From Mercenaria mercenaria (Eukaryota; Mollusca; Bivalvia; Venerida; Veneridae): DNA of 64,000 nucleotides. Within the stretch, counting starts at the first letter, position 1, and each line of letters begins with the position of its first letter. The position numbers were made by a program, and so were the translations under genes. The notes under the pieces are model-generated. The model had not been told where the DNA came from, made no database searches, and worked only from the letters and a program-made list of their open reading frames with translations. Below are positions 11,101 to 20,502 of this stretch, one piece after another. The stretch is from positions 64,671,001 through 64,735,000 of the forward strand of contig NC_069366.1 of NCBI RefSeq assembly GCF_021730395.1, given 5' to 3'.

Positions 11101-13995
11101 TCCCTATTGCAGCCAACCATCAGTGTCCCTTTGACTTTCGCTCCTGTCCCCTATAGACTTCTTGCCTATACGACTATGCACTGGGGGAGACATGCGCTTT
11201 TTAGCTCACCTGTCACAAAGTGACAAGGTGAGCTATTGTGACCGCTTGATGTCCGGCGTGCGTAGTGCGTCGTCTGTCAACAATTTCTAAAAAAATCTTC
11301 TTCTTGAAAACCACAGGGCAGAATTACACCAAACTTCACAGGAATGATCCTTGGGTGGCCCCCTTTCAAAATTACTCAAAGAATTGAATTCCATGCAGAA
11401 CTCTGGTTGCCATGGCAACAGAAAGGAAAAACTTTAAAAATCTTCTTGTCCAAAACCACAGGGCCTAGGGATTTGATATCTGGTGTGTAGCATCATCTAG
11501 TGGTCCTCTACCAAAAATATTCAAATTATCCCCCTAGGGTCAAATATGGCCCCGCCCCGGGGGTCACATGGTTTATATAGACTTATATAGGGAAAACTTT
11601 GAAAATCTTCTTGTACAAAACCACATGGCCTAGGGCTTTGATATTTGGTATGTAGCATTATCTAGTGGTCCTCTACCAAGATTATTCAAATTATCCCTCT
11701 AGGGTCAAATATGGCCCCGTCCTGGGGGTCACATAGTTTATATAGACTTATATAAGGAAAACTTTGAAAATCTTCTTGTACAAAACCACATGGCCGGCCT
11801 AGGGCTTTGATATTTGGTATGTAGCATCATCTAGTGGTCCTCTACCAAGATTGTTCAAATTATCCCCCTAGGGTCAAATATGGCCCCGCCCCGGGGGTCC
11901 CAAGTTAAACAGAGACTTATATAGGAAGAAAATAATAAACATCTTCTTGTTTGAAAGTACAAGGCCTAGGCCTTAGATATTTGGTATGTTTCATTGCCTG
12001 GTGGATCTCTAACAAGTTTGTTCAAATTATGCCCCTGGGGTGAAAAGAGGCCCTGCCCTGGGGGTCACTTGTTATAATTATAAGTTATATAGGAAAAAAT
12101 ACTTCAAAAATTGTCAGATCATATTTCCTAGACTGTTTAATTATAATTACCTGATGACCCCAAGTAATTAGGGATTGCATGACTTTGACCTTGACCTACT
12201 TACCTTTCTTGTTTTTTAAGATACAGCCTTGAAACTTGGATGACATGTACAGTTTTGCTTACTGATCTTAAAACTGACTTTCAGTAACCATGAATGTGAC
12301 CTACTGATCTACCTTCTTAATATTTTAGCATCAGTTTGCAATTTGAAACATGTGGCTCATATTACTCAGGTGAGCGATCCAGGGTCATCATGACCCACTT
12401 GTTTACAAAAGCGTCTTCTAGTTTTTAATGAACAATTTTTGGTTAAATTTTCATATGTTAGCTACTTCACATGTTTGTTAACTGGTGATCTGACATGCAA
12501 TGCACAAGTTCCATAACTCTGTTTTGCATATTCTTTAAGTTACTCCCCTTGTTCAACAAAGTTTGGATAAGATTATGCATGTAAGCTGATGTTTCGGTAC
12601 CCACAACTTGGTATTGATTGAAACTTCATGCAGTCACATGTTTACTGTTGTGATCTTACATGCACTGTACAGGTTTCATAACTCTGTTTAATCTTCTAAC
12701 AAAGTAAAGTTACTTGTACGTTTGTGCCCTCTGATAGTGTTTGAAGAGAGGATGTTTCCCTGAATAGATCAATTTTAAATTTATAATGAATAAAACCTAT
12801 TTGAAATAAAATTGATGTCTTTACAGAAGGGTGTTTGTTTCACAGAAGAAAATATGTCTGTATTTCAGGCTGTACAAAGGAATTTTGCAGACCAGATAAA
12901 TTAAAGGCGCACTTGATAACACATAGTTCTGTGAAACCGTACTCCTGTGATATATGTGGTAAAGATTTTGCTCGCAAACCTCATTACAACGAGCATATGA
13001 GGGGACATAGAAACGATTATCCCTACAACTGTGAAAAGTGCAAGCGAGGATTCTTCAGGCCAAAACTGTTTAAAGAACATAAATGTGAGGACGCAAATGG
13101 TCAGTTGAAAAAGAAAAGATTATTCCAGCCTCGAAGAGTTAAAAGAAAACCTGGAAGACCTCGGAAAGTTATGAAAACAGACAATCGTGATAATAAAGGG
13201 TCTAAAAGTATATATTTAGAACATGGTAAGGGAACGTTCTTGATAGAGAAGCTGGAGATTGTACCAAAAGACAAAGAAAAACAAGAATTAAGTGATAAAG
13301 AAACAGTTTCACAATCAGAAATTGAGACAGAAAATGATAATGGTGAAAACTCAAATAATGCGAGTGAAGAGCCCATAGAAACTTTGGAAGAGACACAAGA
13401 GAATGTTGCTAATGTGGAAAAGGAACAAGAAAATGAAGATGAAAATAGAACTACAGATGGTTCAGATACTGTTGCTGTTGAAGAATCTGAAAATATGAAT
13501 GTTTCGAAGAAACCAAAACCTGAATGTTATGTAAAAATATCTCCAACTCTAGTGCCAGTGTCAATGGTTGAACGTTATGTTACCGTGCAGTTAACGACAA
13601 CAAATGGAGGAGATGGCGGGGAAATTCAGACACAACTTATTCCTGCCTCAGAAATTGGGGGTCAGATACAGTTTGCTACTCCAGTTCCAGGTCTACAAAT
13701 TTCACCATCGTCATCGGCAACAACCTTTCATCCTATTCAAATCATTGAAGGTCAACCAATGACCTTGACTGTATCCCAAGGTGACCATTTGGGAGATATA
13801 GGGGTAGGAGAATCAAATGTAATAGATATTCCTGTAGATATTGTGACAGTATCGAATGATGAAGCTATGCTATGCACTCAGGAAGTGACCAATGATGGTG
13901 ATGCATCAGAACAAACTTATGGCACACTAGTCAACTATGCTCCAGACCATCTTATTAACTCTTCTGTTGAAATTTTAGGACCTGAAAATATGTAA
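2190..13995 (+). CDS. ZNF341: ZNF341-like C2H2 zinc-finger protein, 3' six exons (partial at left)
   Basis: Exons: 2190-2318, 6997-7179, 8196-8392, 9144-9304, 9797-9997 and 12869-13995 (stop at 13993). All junctions are GT-AG and phases match (0, 0, 2, 1, 1). The joined protein has ten C2H2 fingers and an acidic, Ser/Thr-rich tail of about 290 residues. From memory of the human protein, order and wording follow ZNF341: a VWP-SG segment, then [19 protein letters not shown]-x2-[23 protein letters not shown] and RKDKLKRH. The unusual finger CPFKAVCGC has seven residues between its cysteines, as in human CPFSTHTGC. The last finger ends in HKC. Human ZNF341 is a nuclear activator of STAT3; the clam role is inferred. 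The N-terminal exons lie before the window. Introns 1, 3 and 5 are swollen by repeats. Confidence 0.92.
2413..2684 (+). mobile_element. tRNA-derived SINE in ZNF341 intron 1
   Basis: The head resembles a class-II tRNA (GGCCTCCATGGCTGAGTTG as A box, a degenerate GTGGGTTTAAAACC as B box). It is followed by a conserved body (GAATTTTTCATGTGACG, then a GGTGGTTCTACC-type segment) and an end near GAGTTTAAACTCAAC. The GAATTTTTCATGTG block also follows the tRNA-like head at 50301, so they share a family. The B box is diverged, suggesting an old copy. Confidence 0.7.
2703..5102 (+). mobile_element. HINE-like element B, seven ~157-bp units, split by a MITE
   Basis: It starts after TTT with an imperfect hairpin (ATATCCC-gaa-GGTGGGCATAT) and a CTGTCTGTCCGTCCG leader. 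It holds seven units of about 157 bp; the TAACT landmark lies at 2788, 2942, 3099, 4446, 4603, 4760 and 4906. It ends near 5100 with a small TGTC/GACA hairpin and AGCTCTTG. Most units carry CCAAGGTCAAGGTCA. Long apparent reading frames on both strands are by-products of the period and not genes. Interrupted by the TTAA-flanked MITE at 3213-4407. Confidence 0.75.
3213..4407. mobile_element. piggyBac-like MITE (TTAA target duplication) inside element B
   Basis: TTAA at 3213-3216 and 4404-4407 flanks a 1187-bp insert whose ends are ACCCCCAAC and GTTGGGGGT, a perfect 9-bp inverted repeat. Outside the TTAAs the sequence rejoins as CACAC-TTA-AGGTCAAAGG, which matches the uninterrupted units at 4717 and 4875. 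That gives an internal empty-site control. No transposase is present. TTAA duplication is characteristic of piggyBac; the short TIR leaves the superfamily an inference. Confidence 0.8.
5199..6540 (+). mobile_element. HINE-like element D, ~157-bp core, interrupted by element C
   Basis: The 5' part has a TAGTCG...CGACTA stem (about 5199-5235) and a CTGTCTGTCCGTC leader. One unit of the same 157-bp core as element B precedes the insertion and about two follow it. Subtracting the 790-bp insert leaves landmark positions 156 bp apart, confirming nesting. The 3' end near 6540 is too diverged to place exactly. Confidence 0.6.
5427..6216 (+). mobile_element. HINE-like element C, four ~172-bp units, nested in D
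   Basis: Follows CTTTTT. The 5' hairpin ATGCCcCCgGCATC-tact-GATGCgGGaGGCAT leads to a CTGTCTGTCCGTCCGTACG leader. Four units start at GGTTAACC (5491, 5665, 5837, 6007). The 3' end has CCGGGGGCATC (inverted complement of the 5' end), a GCGTT/AACGC hairpin and CCTTGTTT. Units contain TTGACCTTGACCTTGAC, i.e. the nuclear-receptor direct repeat on the opposite strand. Confidence 0.75.
7499..7966. mobile_element. MITE with ~20-bp TIRs in ZNF341 intron 2
   Basis: GCAGGTTAGAGACCACCAAT at the left is answered by the inverted complement, with one mismatch, at 7945-7966 (AATTGGTGGTCTCTGACCTGC). The interior is AT-rich with no open frame. I could not define a target duplication, so the superfamily is open. 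Confidence 0.65.
7979..8081 (+). repeat. Two-copy 52-bp tandem duplication before a ZNF341 exon
   Basis: Two copies of a 52-bp unit beginning GATTATGAACA-AATGGTAA and containing TTTGTTTGGGTCAGTA lie about 115 bp upstream of the acceptor at 8195. They differ by a few substitutions. Intronic. Confidence 0.7.
8786..8891 (+). mobile_element. HINE-like element J, core-less ~106-bp copy
   Basis: After CTTTTT comes TGCCCCC, paired with GGGGaGGCA about 25 bp later. The right end is the palindrome GTGTCC-tat-GGACAC followed by ACATATAG. The same 3' palindrome with CTAG occurs at element I (58572-58594). It has no tandem core, so it shows the minimal set of ends. Confidence 0.55.
9581..9796 (+). repeat. 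Degenerate repeats of the 3' splice-site/exon-start segment
   Basis: The sequence around the real acceptor of the exon at 9797 (CAG|ACCAGTATGAATGTAGC) is repeated upstream in diverged form. AG-type sites precede ACCAATATGAATGTAGC (9583), ACAAATAGGAATGTAG (~9648), ACCGGTATGAATATAGC (9691) and ACCAGCATGAATGTAGC (9744). Spacing is about 44-64 bp. Each copy carries a pyrimidine-rich or AT-rich tract and an AG, so these are candidate decoy acceptors. Confidence 0.75.
10040..10180 (+). repeat. Remnant unit of the element-A 166-bp core (left half of a split copy)
   Basis: ATGTATGTAAGCTGATATCTGAG followed by 'ttcactgtgatctgacatgc' matches the core of element A. The matching continuation lies at 12415-12720, so elements E and F appear to have inserted into an older A-type element in this intron. 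Confidence 0.6.
10181..11198 (+). mobile_element. HINE-like element E, ~145-bp core
   Basis: Starts TATGCCCCTCTCC with a CTGTCCGTCCATCCGTACG leader. Units carry AGGTCAAGGTCA at 10351, 10431 (after a shortened unit), 10550, 10696 (variant), 10841 and 10986, giving a period near 145 bp. The right part ends in ATGCACTGGGGGAG and is abutted directly by element F. Both ends are diverged. Confidence 0.6.
11203..12404 (+). mobile_element. HINE-like element F, ~165-bp core, well-preserved ends
   Basis: After GCTTTTT lies a 32-nt near-perfect palindrome (AGCTCACCT...AGGTGAGCT, 11203-11234). The core has four to five units of ~165 bp (TCTTCTTGT landmarks 11441, 11606, 11771, 11942). Near the right end CAGGTGAGC is the inverted complement of the 5' GCTCACCTG, followed by hairpin GGGTCA-tca-TGACCC and ACTTGTTT. 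It is the best example of the shared architecture. The same core occurs inverted at 42400-42950 in element G, which has different ends. Confidence 0.8.
12415..12720 (+). repeat. Remnant units of the element-A core (right half of a split copy)
   Basis: About two diverged units of the 166-bp core (GATCTGACATGCAATGCAC; CATGTAAGCTGATGTTTCGG; ACTCTGTTT). They continue the fragment at 10040-10180 across the inserted elements E and F. The ZNF341 last-exon acceptor follows at 12868. Confidence 0.6.
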
Positions 13996-14053
13996 AATTG
14001 TCATAAACTTAAAATCTATTGTATCCTCTATAGAAGAGTATGACAAAATCATT

Positions 14054-14720
14054 TCATCTTAGAAAAGAATCAAACAGCGGACATAATAACTTTGGTTTAA
14101 AATCAAAATCTTTACAGTTATATAATAAAACATTTAAAGCTTTTAATGCTTTACCAATCAAATGTTCTTGGTTTTTTATACTTCTTTGGTTTAAAACAAA
14201 ACTCCCTGTGTAGTTGAACAATGTACCAAGATAATTAAAACAATCTACAACTTCTGTTGGTTGGTCATTGTAAAACCATCTTTCTCTACCAAAAATAGGC
14301 CCCCTTTTCCTAAATACAACAATTTTAGTTTTCATAACATTAACTTCTAATCCCGATTGTATACAGTATGTGTGTAATTAATCAAGGCTATTCTGCAAAT
14401 CTTCCGGAGTTTTACCCATAATTGCCATATCATCGGCAAAAAGTAATAGAATTAATACAATGTCATCAATCAATAAACCCGAATTAAAATTGCCTTGCAA
14501 ATACAATTCAAGGTCTTCTACAAAGAAAGAAAAGAGTATGGGCGAAATTACCTCCCCTTGAAGTAAGCCTATTGCATACTGGTTATAACACAATAAATAG
14601 TTGTTGTTCTTTATTCTATATAAAATTGACCTAATTCCAATGACCGCAGCACACATCAGGACCCATTTTAAATTTCTGTAACCTACATTTTCTTGAAAAA
14701 TATTGTCAGTGCTAACTAAA
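14054..14720 (-). mobile_element. LINE fragment: reverse-transcriptase catalytic and thumb region
   Basis: Two minus-strand reading frames match a LINE reverse transcriptase. The upstream one (to 14656) contains GLLQGEVISPILFSFFVEDL and then LLLFADDM, the catalytic A/YADD-type motif. The downstream one (14054-14335) has MKTKIVVFRKRG and CFNYLGTLF, typical of the sequence after the catalytic domain. The frames are not continuous, so the copy is dead. It starts about 60 bp after the ZNF341 stop and may lie in the 3' UTR or just beyond it. It resembles the LINE at 28489-32925 in wording. Confidence 0.75.
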
Positions 14721-15422
14721 AATCAAAAGAAAAGTGGGGTCATGTTTGATGCAAGAAAAATAATTTCAGTCAAACACACAAACTGCAAAATCAGCTAAAA
14801 AATGAGACCCCAAATTATACTGGTGGTGTATGATCTACGTTTCCATGAAAAATTTTGTAATGTTGTTATTTCATTATGAAAATGCTACCTACATGTCAAG
14901 CATATTTCTGTCATGTGATTTTCGCAAAAACATTGCAAAGAAAATAAGGAAAATAGCTCTACAGAGCAAAAAAGCTGAGAACTATTTGTATCCGCCATTA
15001 TGCCATTTTTTTTCGCGCCATTTTTGGTTGCGGGTTTATCCCGCTACCAAAGTTAAAGTGTATTTCTGACAATCATAGCATCTTTATTTTATTCCGAATC
15101 ACATCCAAAGGATGATCATGTGCTACACAAAATAGTCCCATTCATGAACAGTGCGGAAGAATTATCAATTAACAAGCAGTTCTCATTCAACCTGTATCCA
15201 CTCACACTGACCACTTAGATTATTAAAATCTATCAATGACAAGGTATTCCAGCCCATAGTTACATCACAAGCTGGGTCATGCAGAGTTCATCTTAGATAT
15301 GAGACACATTAAATTTGTATTTGTTTCTCATTCATGTATATTCATAGACTGGCATTTAAACAGAAAATAAATCTACCAAAAACCCGCAACCATCAGACAT
15401 TTCAAGGCTTTGATTCTATTTA
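14721..15422. other. Non-coding stretch between two LINE fragments
   Basis: AT-rich with no supported exon. It contains short GC-rich words (CGCGCCATTTTT around 15013) and nothing I can assign. Confidence 0.4.
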
Positions 15423-15660
15423 GTGTCTGTATGCCTACTGGAAAAAAAATCAGAATATGAATTACAGCATCTTACACATGATTTTACTTTATCATGCATA
15501 TCCTTTATAATAGGCAAACGTTTTCCTTGTATGCCACTCTTATACATTTTCAGCCATAATGAATTTCTACAGATGCTATCAAAACAAGATTTTAGATCAA
15601 TAAATCCTACTTATCGCATAGTGCGGCAATTTTCCTTTGATCTTTGCAGCATGTTATACA
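15423..15660 (-). mobile_element. Second LINE reverse-transcriptase fragment
   Basis: Read on the minus strand this gives FIDLKSCFDSICRNSLWLKM followed by a segment ending KSCVRCCNSYSDFF. These are RT motif A (F-x-D-x-K-x2-FDS) and the following region. It overlaps in content the region encoded near 14600, so it is a separate insertion and not the same copy. Confidence 0.7.
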
Positions 15661-15692
15661 TAGTACCACACATTATTACTACAAAACTGTGC

Positions 15693-15825
15693 TGATATCT
15701 TACAAAACTGTTGCGATATATATCAACACGGAAATCTCTATGGAGTTTCATAAGAAAAAAAAGTGTTCCGATATATATCAGCACAGTAAAACTGTTCCGA
15801 TATATATCGGAACACTTTTTCTCTA
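15693..15825. repeat. Foldback cluster of TGTTCCGATATATATCGGAACA palindromes
   Basis: Three to four copies of a 20-22 bp near-palindrome (TTCCGATATATATCGGAA and variants ending CAGCACA or CAACAC) lie within 130 bp and can pair with one another. Non-coding, probably a small foldback element. Confidence 0.55.
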
Positions 15826-16301
15826 TTGAGGTCCTATCAAGGGAGTATAATTTTTTCCTTTCAAAGAAAAGATGATTTTAGCTCCAATTTACAGTTCACA
15901 GAGAAGAGAATTGTCACAAACACCTACATTTATAAAGTAAAAGAATAAATAAACTAGAATATTTCAAAAAATTGATAGTTATTGCCAAATTCAGAAATAC
16001 ATGAAATTCTGAGATTTCTCAAATGTTTCTTTTTCTTTGTAATTTTTTTACAAACAAAACAACAAAGTTTTACAATATGTCTGGCCAATGAAATGCAAAG
16101 ATTTAAAACCAGTGCAGAAATTTGTTGGGTACTTTTATCTGGGGAACACATTTTCTAAAACAGAAGTTTTAGTGTTTCAGTCAGCGAGGCGCAGAAAGTG
16201 AATCAAAATAGTAAAAATAATAATAAACAAATTTAAATGAAAATGATATATAAATTTTAATGATAAACTATGCGATAAAACAGTTAAAATATGTAGTGCT
16301 C

Positions 16302-16447
16302 GTGTGTTACCAGGATATATCAGAGCTAGGGGTACATCTCGTTATTTTTCTCTTCACATATCTGTCTCAGCCTACCGGCCTCGACGATATGTGCAGAGAA
16401 AAATACCCTCGATGTACCCCTAGCTCTGATATATCCTGGTAACACAC
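16302..16447. mobile_element. Palindromic MITE, ~38-bp arms
   Basis: GTGTGTTACCAGGATATATC followed by AGAGCTAGGGGTACATC is answered by its inverted complement ending at 16447, with about 70 bp of loop. Arms are nearly identical, so insertion is recent or arms are homogenised. No clear target duplication. Confidence 0.65.
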
Positions 16448-16640
16448 TCTCACACATACTATAACTATTACATAAAGGCGTTTATTATTATTAAGGTAAT
16501 GTTATATAACCCAATATATTACACATTTACTTTTACAGTTTACGTTATGATGTAAACTGCATGCTTGACCAGTCATTTGACTGGTAAATTCTGAACCTGT
16601 TTCGATATTGGTACAATGAGAACATCGACTACCATTAATA

Positions 16641-16828
16641 CCACAGTCACACATACGGCGCGGATAGCTACGTTGAGCTACGGACTGAAACGTAGTAATC
16701 CGTACCTGAGCCGTACGGATTGATACGGGTTACTACGTTACGGTACGGCTCAGTTACGAATCGATACGGATTACTACGTTTCTATCCGTAGCTAGACGTA
16801 TCTATCCGCGCCGTATGTGTGACTGGGG
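16641..16828. mobile_element. Foldback MITE with CACAGTCACACATACGGCGC ends
   Basis: Ends CCACAGTCACACATACGGCG and CGCCGTATGTGTGACTGGGG are inverted complements with one mismatch, bounded by TA on both sides (16639-16640, 16829-16830). That fits a Tc1/mariner-type TA duplication. The interior is itself built of inverted and direct copies of ACGGATTACTACG/CGTAGTAATCCGT. Confidence 0.65.
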
Positions 16829-17134
16829 TATATAATAGTCGCAACTTGACCGCGATGGTTGACCTTAGGCTGATTATTCATATCGATTATTTTATTATAG
16901 AAATCAAGGGTGCTTAGGGTAGCCGTGTATATTTATATGGAATGAGTTTGTATACAATACAGTATCAAAGTATATATACTAACATTTGATCACTTAAAAC
17001 CTTCCAATACACTTATCATATTCACACAAATTTATATTTCCTCTTTCTCGTGCAGCTCGTGTTTTACGTACACTCCTTTTCAATAATAGGTTGTGCCTCA
17101 TTATGTATTATAATGCAAAGGTCAACCATCGGGG

Positions 17135-17560
17135 TCAAGTTGCGTCCACTATACATCTCTGTGAGAGATAAAGTTTATCACTTTGCTTATTGAACTCTGA
17201 ACTTATCAAATAGTCTTGTAAATTTTTAGGACGTTTATAGGCAACAACAGGTTTACAATTCTCATAAACGGATTTAGTTGTAAAGCTTTTTGATAGATTC
17301 AAAATATTCCAGTATTTATTAATAGTGTTACCAATATGTGGAAGTGCTGGATCATACACAATAGTAAAAGGAATTACACTATTTTTGTCCCCAACTTGAG
17401 TCTGTACACATAAAGCTTCTTGCTGAGATATACTGACTACTTTTTGGAAGGCACGGTCTAACACATCATGTGGGTAACCTCTGTCAACGAAGAATTCACG
17501 AAGCTGTGATAATGAATGTTTGAACTTGTCATCATCTGATTTTATAGGGCTATACCGTTC
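17135..17560 (-). mobile_element. Penelope-like retroelement fragment
   Basis: Minus-strand translation gives LREFFVDRGYPHDVLDRAF, then VYDPALPHIGNTINKYWNIL, then VAYKRPKNLQDYLISSEF. This order (thumb segment, 'P-x2-P-x-I' segment, 'R-P-K-N-L-x-D-x-L') is what I know from Penelope-like elements just before the GIY-YIG nuclease. No GIY-YIG domain follows, so it is a fragment. Confidence 0.65.
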
Positions 17561-17617
17561 TTACATGGTTTGGGATGACATGATGTATAGTCCAAGTATT
17601 GGTGGTTATTAGTATAG

Positions 17618-17709
17618 GATAGACAACGAGTGCCGTTGTCTACGGGATATATACAACGAGCAAAGCGAGTTGTATATATCCCGTAGACAACGGCACGAGT
17701 TGTCTATCC
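17618..17709. repeat. Near-perfect 92-bp palindrome
   Basis: GGATAGACAACGAGTGCCG then TTGTCTACGGGATATATACA pairs with its complement across a five-base CAAAG loop, ending at 17709. Probably a foldback MITE. It could extrude as a cruciform. Confidence 0.65.
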
Positions 17710-18247
17710 GACTTAGACCACGTGACATAAAAACTGCAATTATTGAAAACTCTCCCACGCGTTCTATAGAAATTAGGATTAACGTGTTTTTATAAGAGTA
17801 ATATCATCTTTGTACCGTTAGCGCTTAATTGTCAGTAGGGCATATGAAAGAATGCAGGTTATTTGTATAAATTCAGTTTTATTCAAATACTCGATTTACT
17901 AAGATTTAACGTTCATTAACACTTTGAGTCATTTGCAATCACAAAATTAATGCTAAACAGTTAAATATGGATTTCTCAAAAATACTCAAAATTGGACTGC
18001 ATGCTGAACAATTAGTTTTTGTGAGGAGTTTGCATGTTGGCGAAACACGATGACAGATACGTTGATTCGTTGATTCAAGAAGATAGCCAGGTTATTTATT
18101 TATTTATTTAGTTAGTTAGTTCTTTTTTTATTTCTTTACTTTGTTTATCAGGATATAGTTAGTGCGTAGATGCTCGTAGGACTACGAATACCTTTTACTA
18201 TATCGCGCCCTTCTTGTAAGAATGATGTAGTTGTTTTAATTTCTAAC

Positions 18248-18680
18248 TGGGCCAAGTTGTTCGAAACTTTAACGGACTGTAATTTAGTTTAGTTTAGTTT
18301 ATACTAATTTGTTTTAGCTCGATTTTGATGAAAGCTTTAACTGTTTAAGCTTATTGTAACCACTCTCGAGTCCGTTTCCTATGAAAACTAGTACTGGGTC
18401 ATATGAAAAGTCATGGTCGAGACCCCAATGATGCTCGAACCCACGATCACTTCATTAAGCTGTTAAACTAGCCGCCTGTAAAATTTCTATTTATGATACT
18501 AGTCTTGGTGGGCGGGAAACACTAGTATGATGTTTTAATTTTACTGTAAAGATGGTTTAGTGTTTATAATCCTTAACAAGTGCATTTGATTTTCTAAGTT
18601 TTCTAAACTGTCGAAATCTACTGATAAAGTCAACCGACCGTTAACTCAATCGCCTGTTAAAGTTTCGAACAACTGGATCC
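18248..18680. mobile_element. MITE with GTTGTTCGAAACTTTAAC ends
   Basis: GGGCCAAGTTGTTCGAAACT at the left and its near-complement (AAAGTTTCGAACAACTGGAT) at 18660-18680 define the element. A shorter diverged copy lies in tyrosinase intron 2 (56740-56950), sharing the AAAGTTTCAAACAA end and an interior TTTTCTAAGT-TTCTAAA-TGTCGAAAT block. A tRNA-like B-box word (GTGGGTTCGAGCATC, minus strand, ~18440) lies inside and may be a SINE scrap. Confidence 0.55.
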
Positions 18681-19969
18681 AGTTGATTGCAAATGTAAGG
18701 ATTGTGCTGACATGTCTTTTTTTATAACAAGTGAACATAAAAAGTTACAACTGTTGGAAACGTTTCAGTGAATGTGTAAATTACGTTCTACACTACAAAT
18801 ATGTAGTTTATTGTAATTCATTTTTATTAATATCTTATAACATGGGGTCATTTTTACAATATTAATATTTAGACGTTGTCAACTGAATTTACCTCCAAGT
18901 CAGTCTTATTTTTTATCCCATTGATAACTGGTGAGAATATTGCAAGGTCATTTAACTCCGGCGTTAGCCTGTATTGTTAGATGGTAAACTGACAGGAAAT
19001 TCACGCATTTTTTGCCCAAGTTTACCCCGATATATATACAACGCTACTGTTGTATATGAAATATAGACGGGTACAAGTCTGCTTTGCGATTGGCTATTTA
19101 CGGATTATCGTGGTCTAATTATCTTTATAACATTTTTCCATGGTTGACTACTCAGCAATAGCTTTACATAAATATGTAATATCAAACAAACAAACGCTTA
19201 ATCCAATAGTTATTGTACTATTTAATTGACCTGTCAAAACATGTTAACAAGCAATAATATACATGTACAATTTTGGTGGATGTGCTTATTCTTGGGTGTT
19301 GGTTTAACCAAAATCAGGGAACTTTGTGGACAGTTTATTATTATTATTGATATTGACACGTGAATTCACGGTTCTTCCATACGGGAGGATAAAGACAAAG
19401 AAGAAGAAGAAGAAGAAGAAGAAGTTCCCGGCTCGAACAGAATATAATGAAAGACGGGTCCATGTTTTGACTGGTCAAATAAATTGTACAATACCATAAT
19501 ATACAAATGTATGTCAACATTCGGTTAACTTATTCTACTTCATGTATATAACATAAGATATAGTTTTATACATGCAATAACATACATTTTATTGGGATTA
19601 TTATTGTTTGAGAGCGATTAGCAGTTTGCTAAATTGAAACTGGTTTCACTTGGTAATCGGATCGGATCCGATTATTGAAAAAAAGTCAGTAATCATCCCA
19701 GTCCTAGTTTGATAGTAACAGAACGACACACAGATGAAATCTGTTAACAATTTAGATTAATTTTAAACCATAAACTAACTAAACTAACAACAACTGTTCC
19801 GTGGATGAAAACGATTCAATGATATGTGGAAGCTAAACATATTGGTGTGAGTATTTTCATATATTTTATTTTGAAGCATTCGTACATGTAAGACATCCAC
19901 GACAGAAAAGAATAGTGCATCAATGATATAGACGCGACGTCCTAAATTGGAGTTACATTTGTACATTTT
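18681..19969. other. Non-coding stretch with a (GAA)n microsatellite
   Basis: No exon seen. A (AAG)9 run occupies about 19398-19424. The rest is AT-rich unique-looking sequence. Confidence 0.4.
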
Positions 19970-19974
19970 TTAGC

Positions 19975-20502
19975 CAAGGGGCAGGACGTGAAGTGGTTGA
20001 ACACTTGGTTCAAGCGAGCGAAACGGTCGCAAACTTACAAAATGGCGGATATTTTCTGAAGTCATCGCGTGTTCGCTTGCTTTTTTATCAGGTAAGTGGG
20101 TTTCAACGGTACTTTGAACTCTATGAATATGTGCATTCATCAGTTCTATGTCTACGTCACACTCGGTTTTGCGTTTCAGGGTTGTAGATTTTAAATTGTC
20201 GAAGTTATTGAAGTTATAAAATGGTCATGTCCATGTTTTGAAATTTGAATTGTGTCGTTTCTTGCCGTTATTAACACTCTAATGTTTAAACTAGCCTGTT
20301 TTTGGACCCTTAAACGAGACAAAACAACTAATTGTGAAGAATTCTGTAAACGTTTGGCTCTGCATGTTTTCGGGATAGTGCTATACCCAAATAAATCTTG
20401 TTCAAGCTCTTTTTTTGTTGCAAACTTGTACTTCAAGCAATTTCTGTTGCAAACTTTTTCTAAAAAAATGTCATCTCTCAGTGAATGTTTATTGTGCAAC
20501 TG
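19975..20502 (+). repeat. Left inverted terminal repeat arm
   Basis: Begins CAAGGGGCAGGACG and contains ACAAAATGGCGGATATTTTC (a YY1-like ATGGCGG core) near 20040, then AT-rich sequence up to about GTGCAACT. Similar arm, inverted, at 22897-23433. Open frames on both strands are mirror images in the two arms and so are not independent genes. Confidence 0.8.

Noticed and set aside
12835-12868. Start of a separate zinc-finger protein at 12835
   Set aside because: The first codon there is TTG. Comparison with ZNF341 places an acceptor at 12868, and upstream exons supply the missing finger half.
13101-13396. Minus-strand frames opposite the last ZNF341 exon
   Set aside because: Antisense shadows of an acidic, A-rich coding region. 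No family features.
17135-17464. Host gene encoding a 109-residue protein
   Set aside because: The sequence matches the pre-GIY-YIG part of Penelope-like elements and continues upstream in the same style.
19398-19424. (GAA)n runs as CRISPR-like or regulatory arrays
   Set aside because: Simple microsatellites. The one at 28489 is the 3' tail of a LINE. No spacer structure anywhere in the window.
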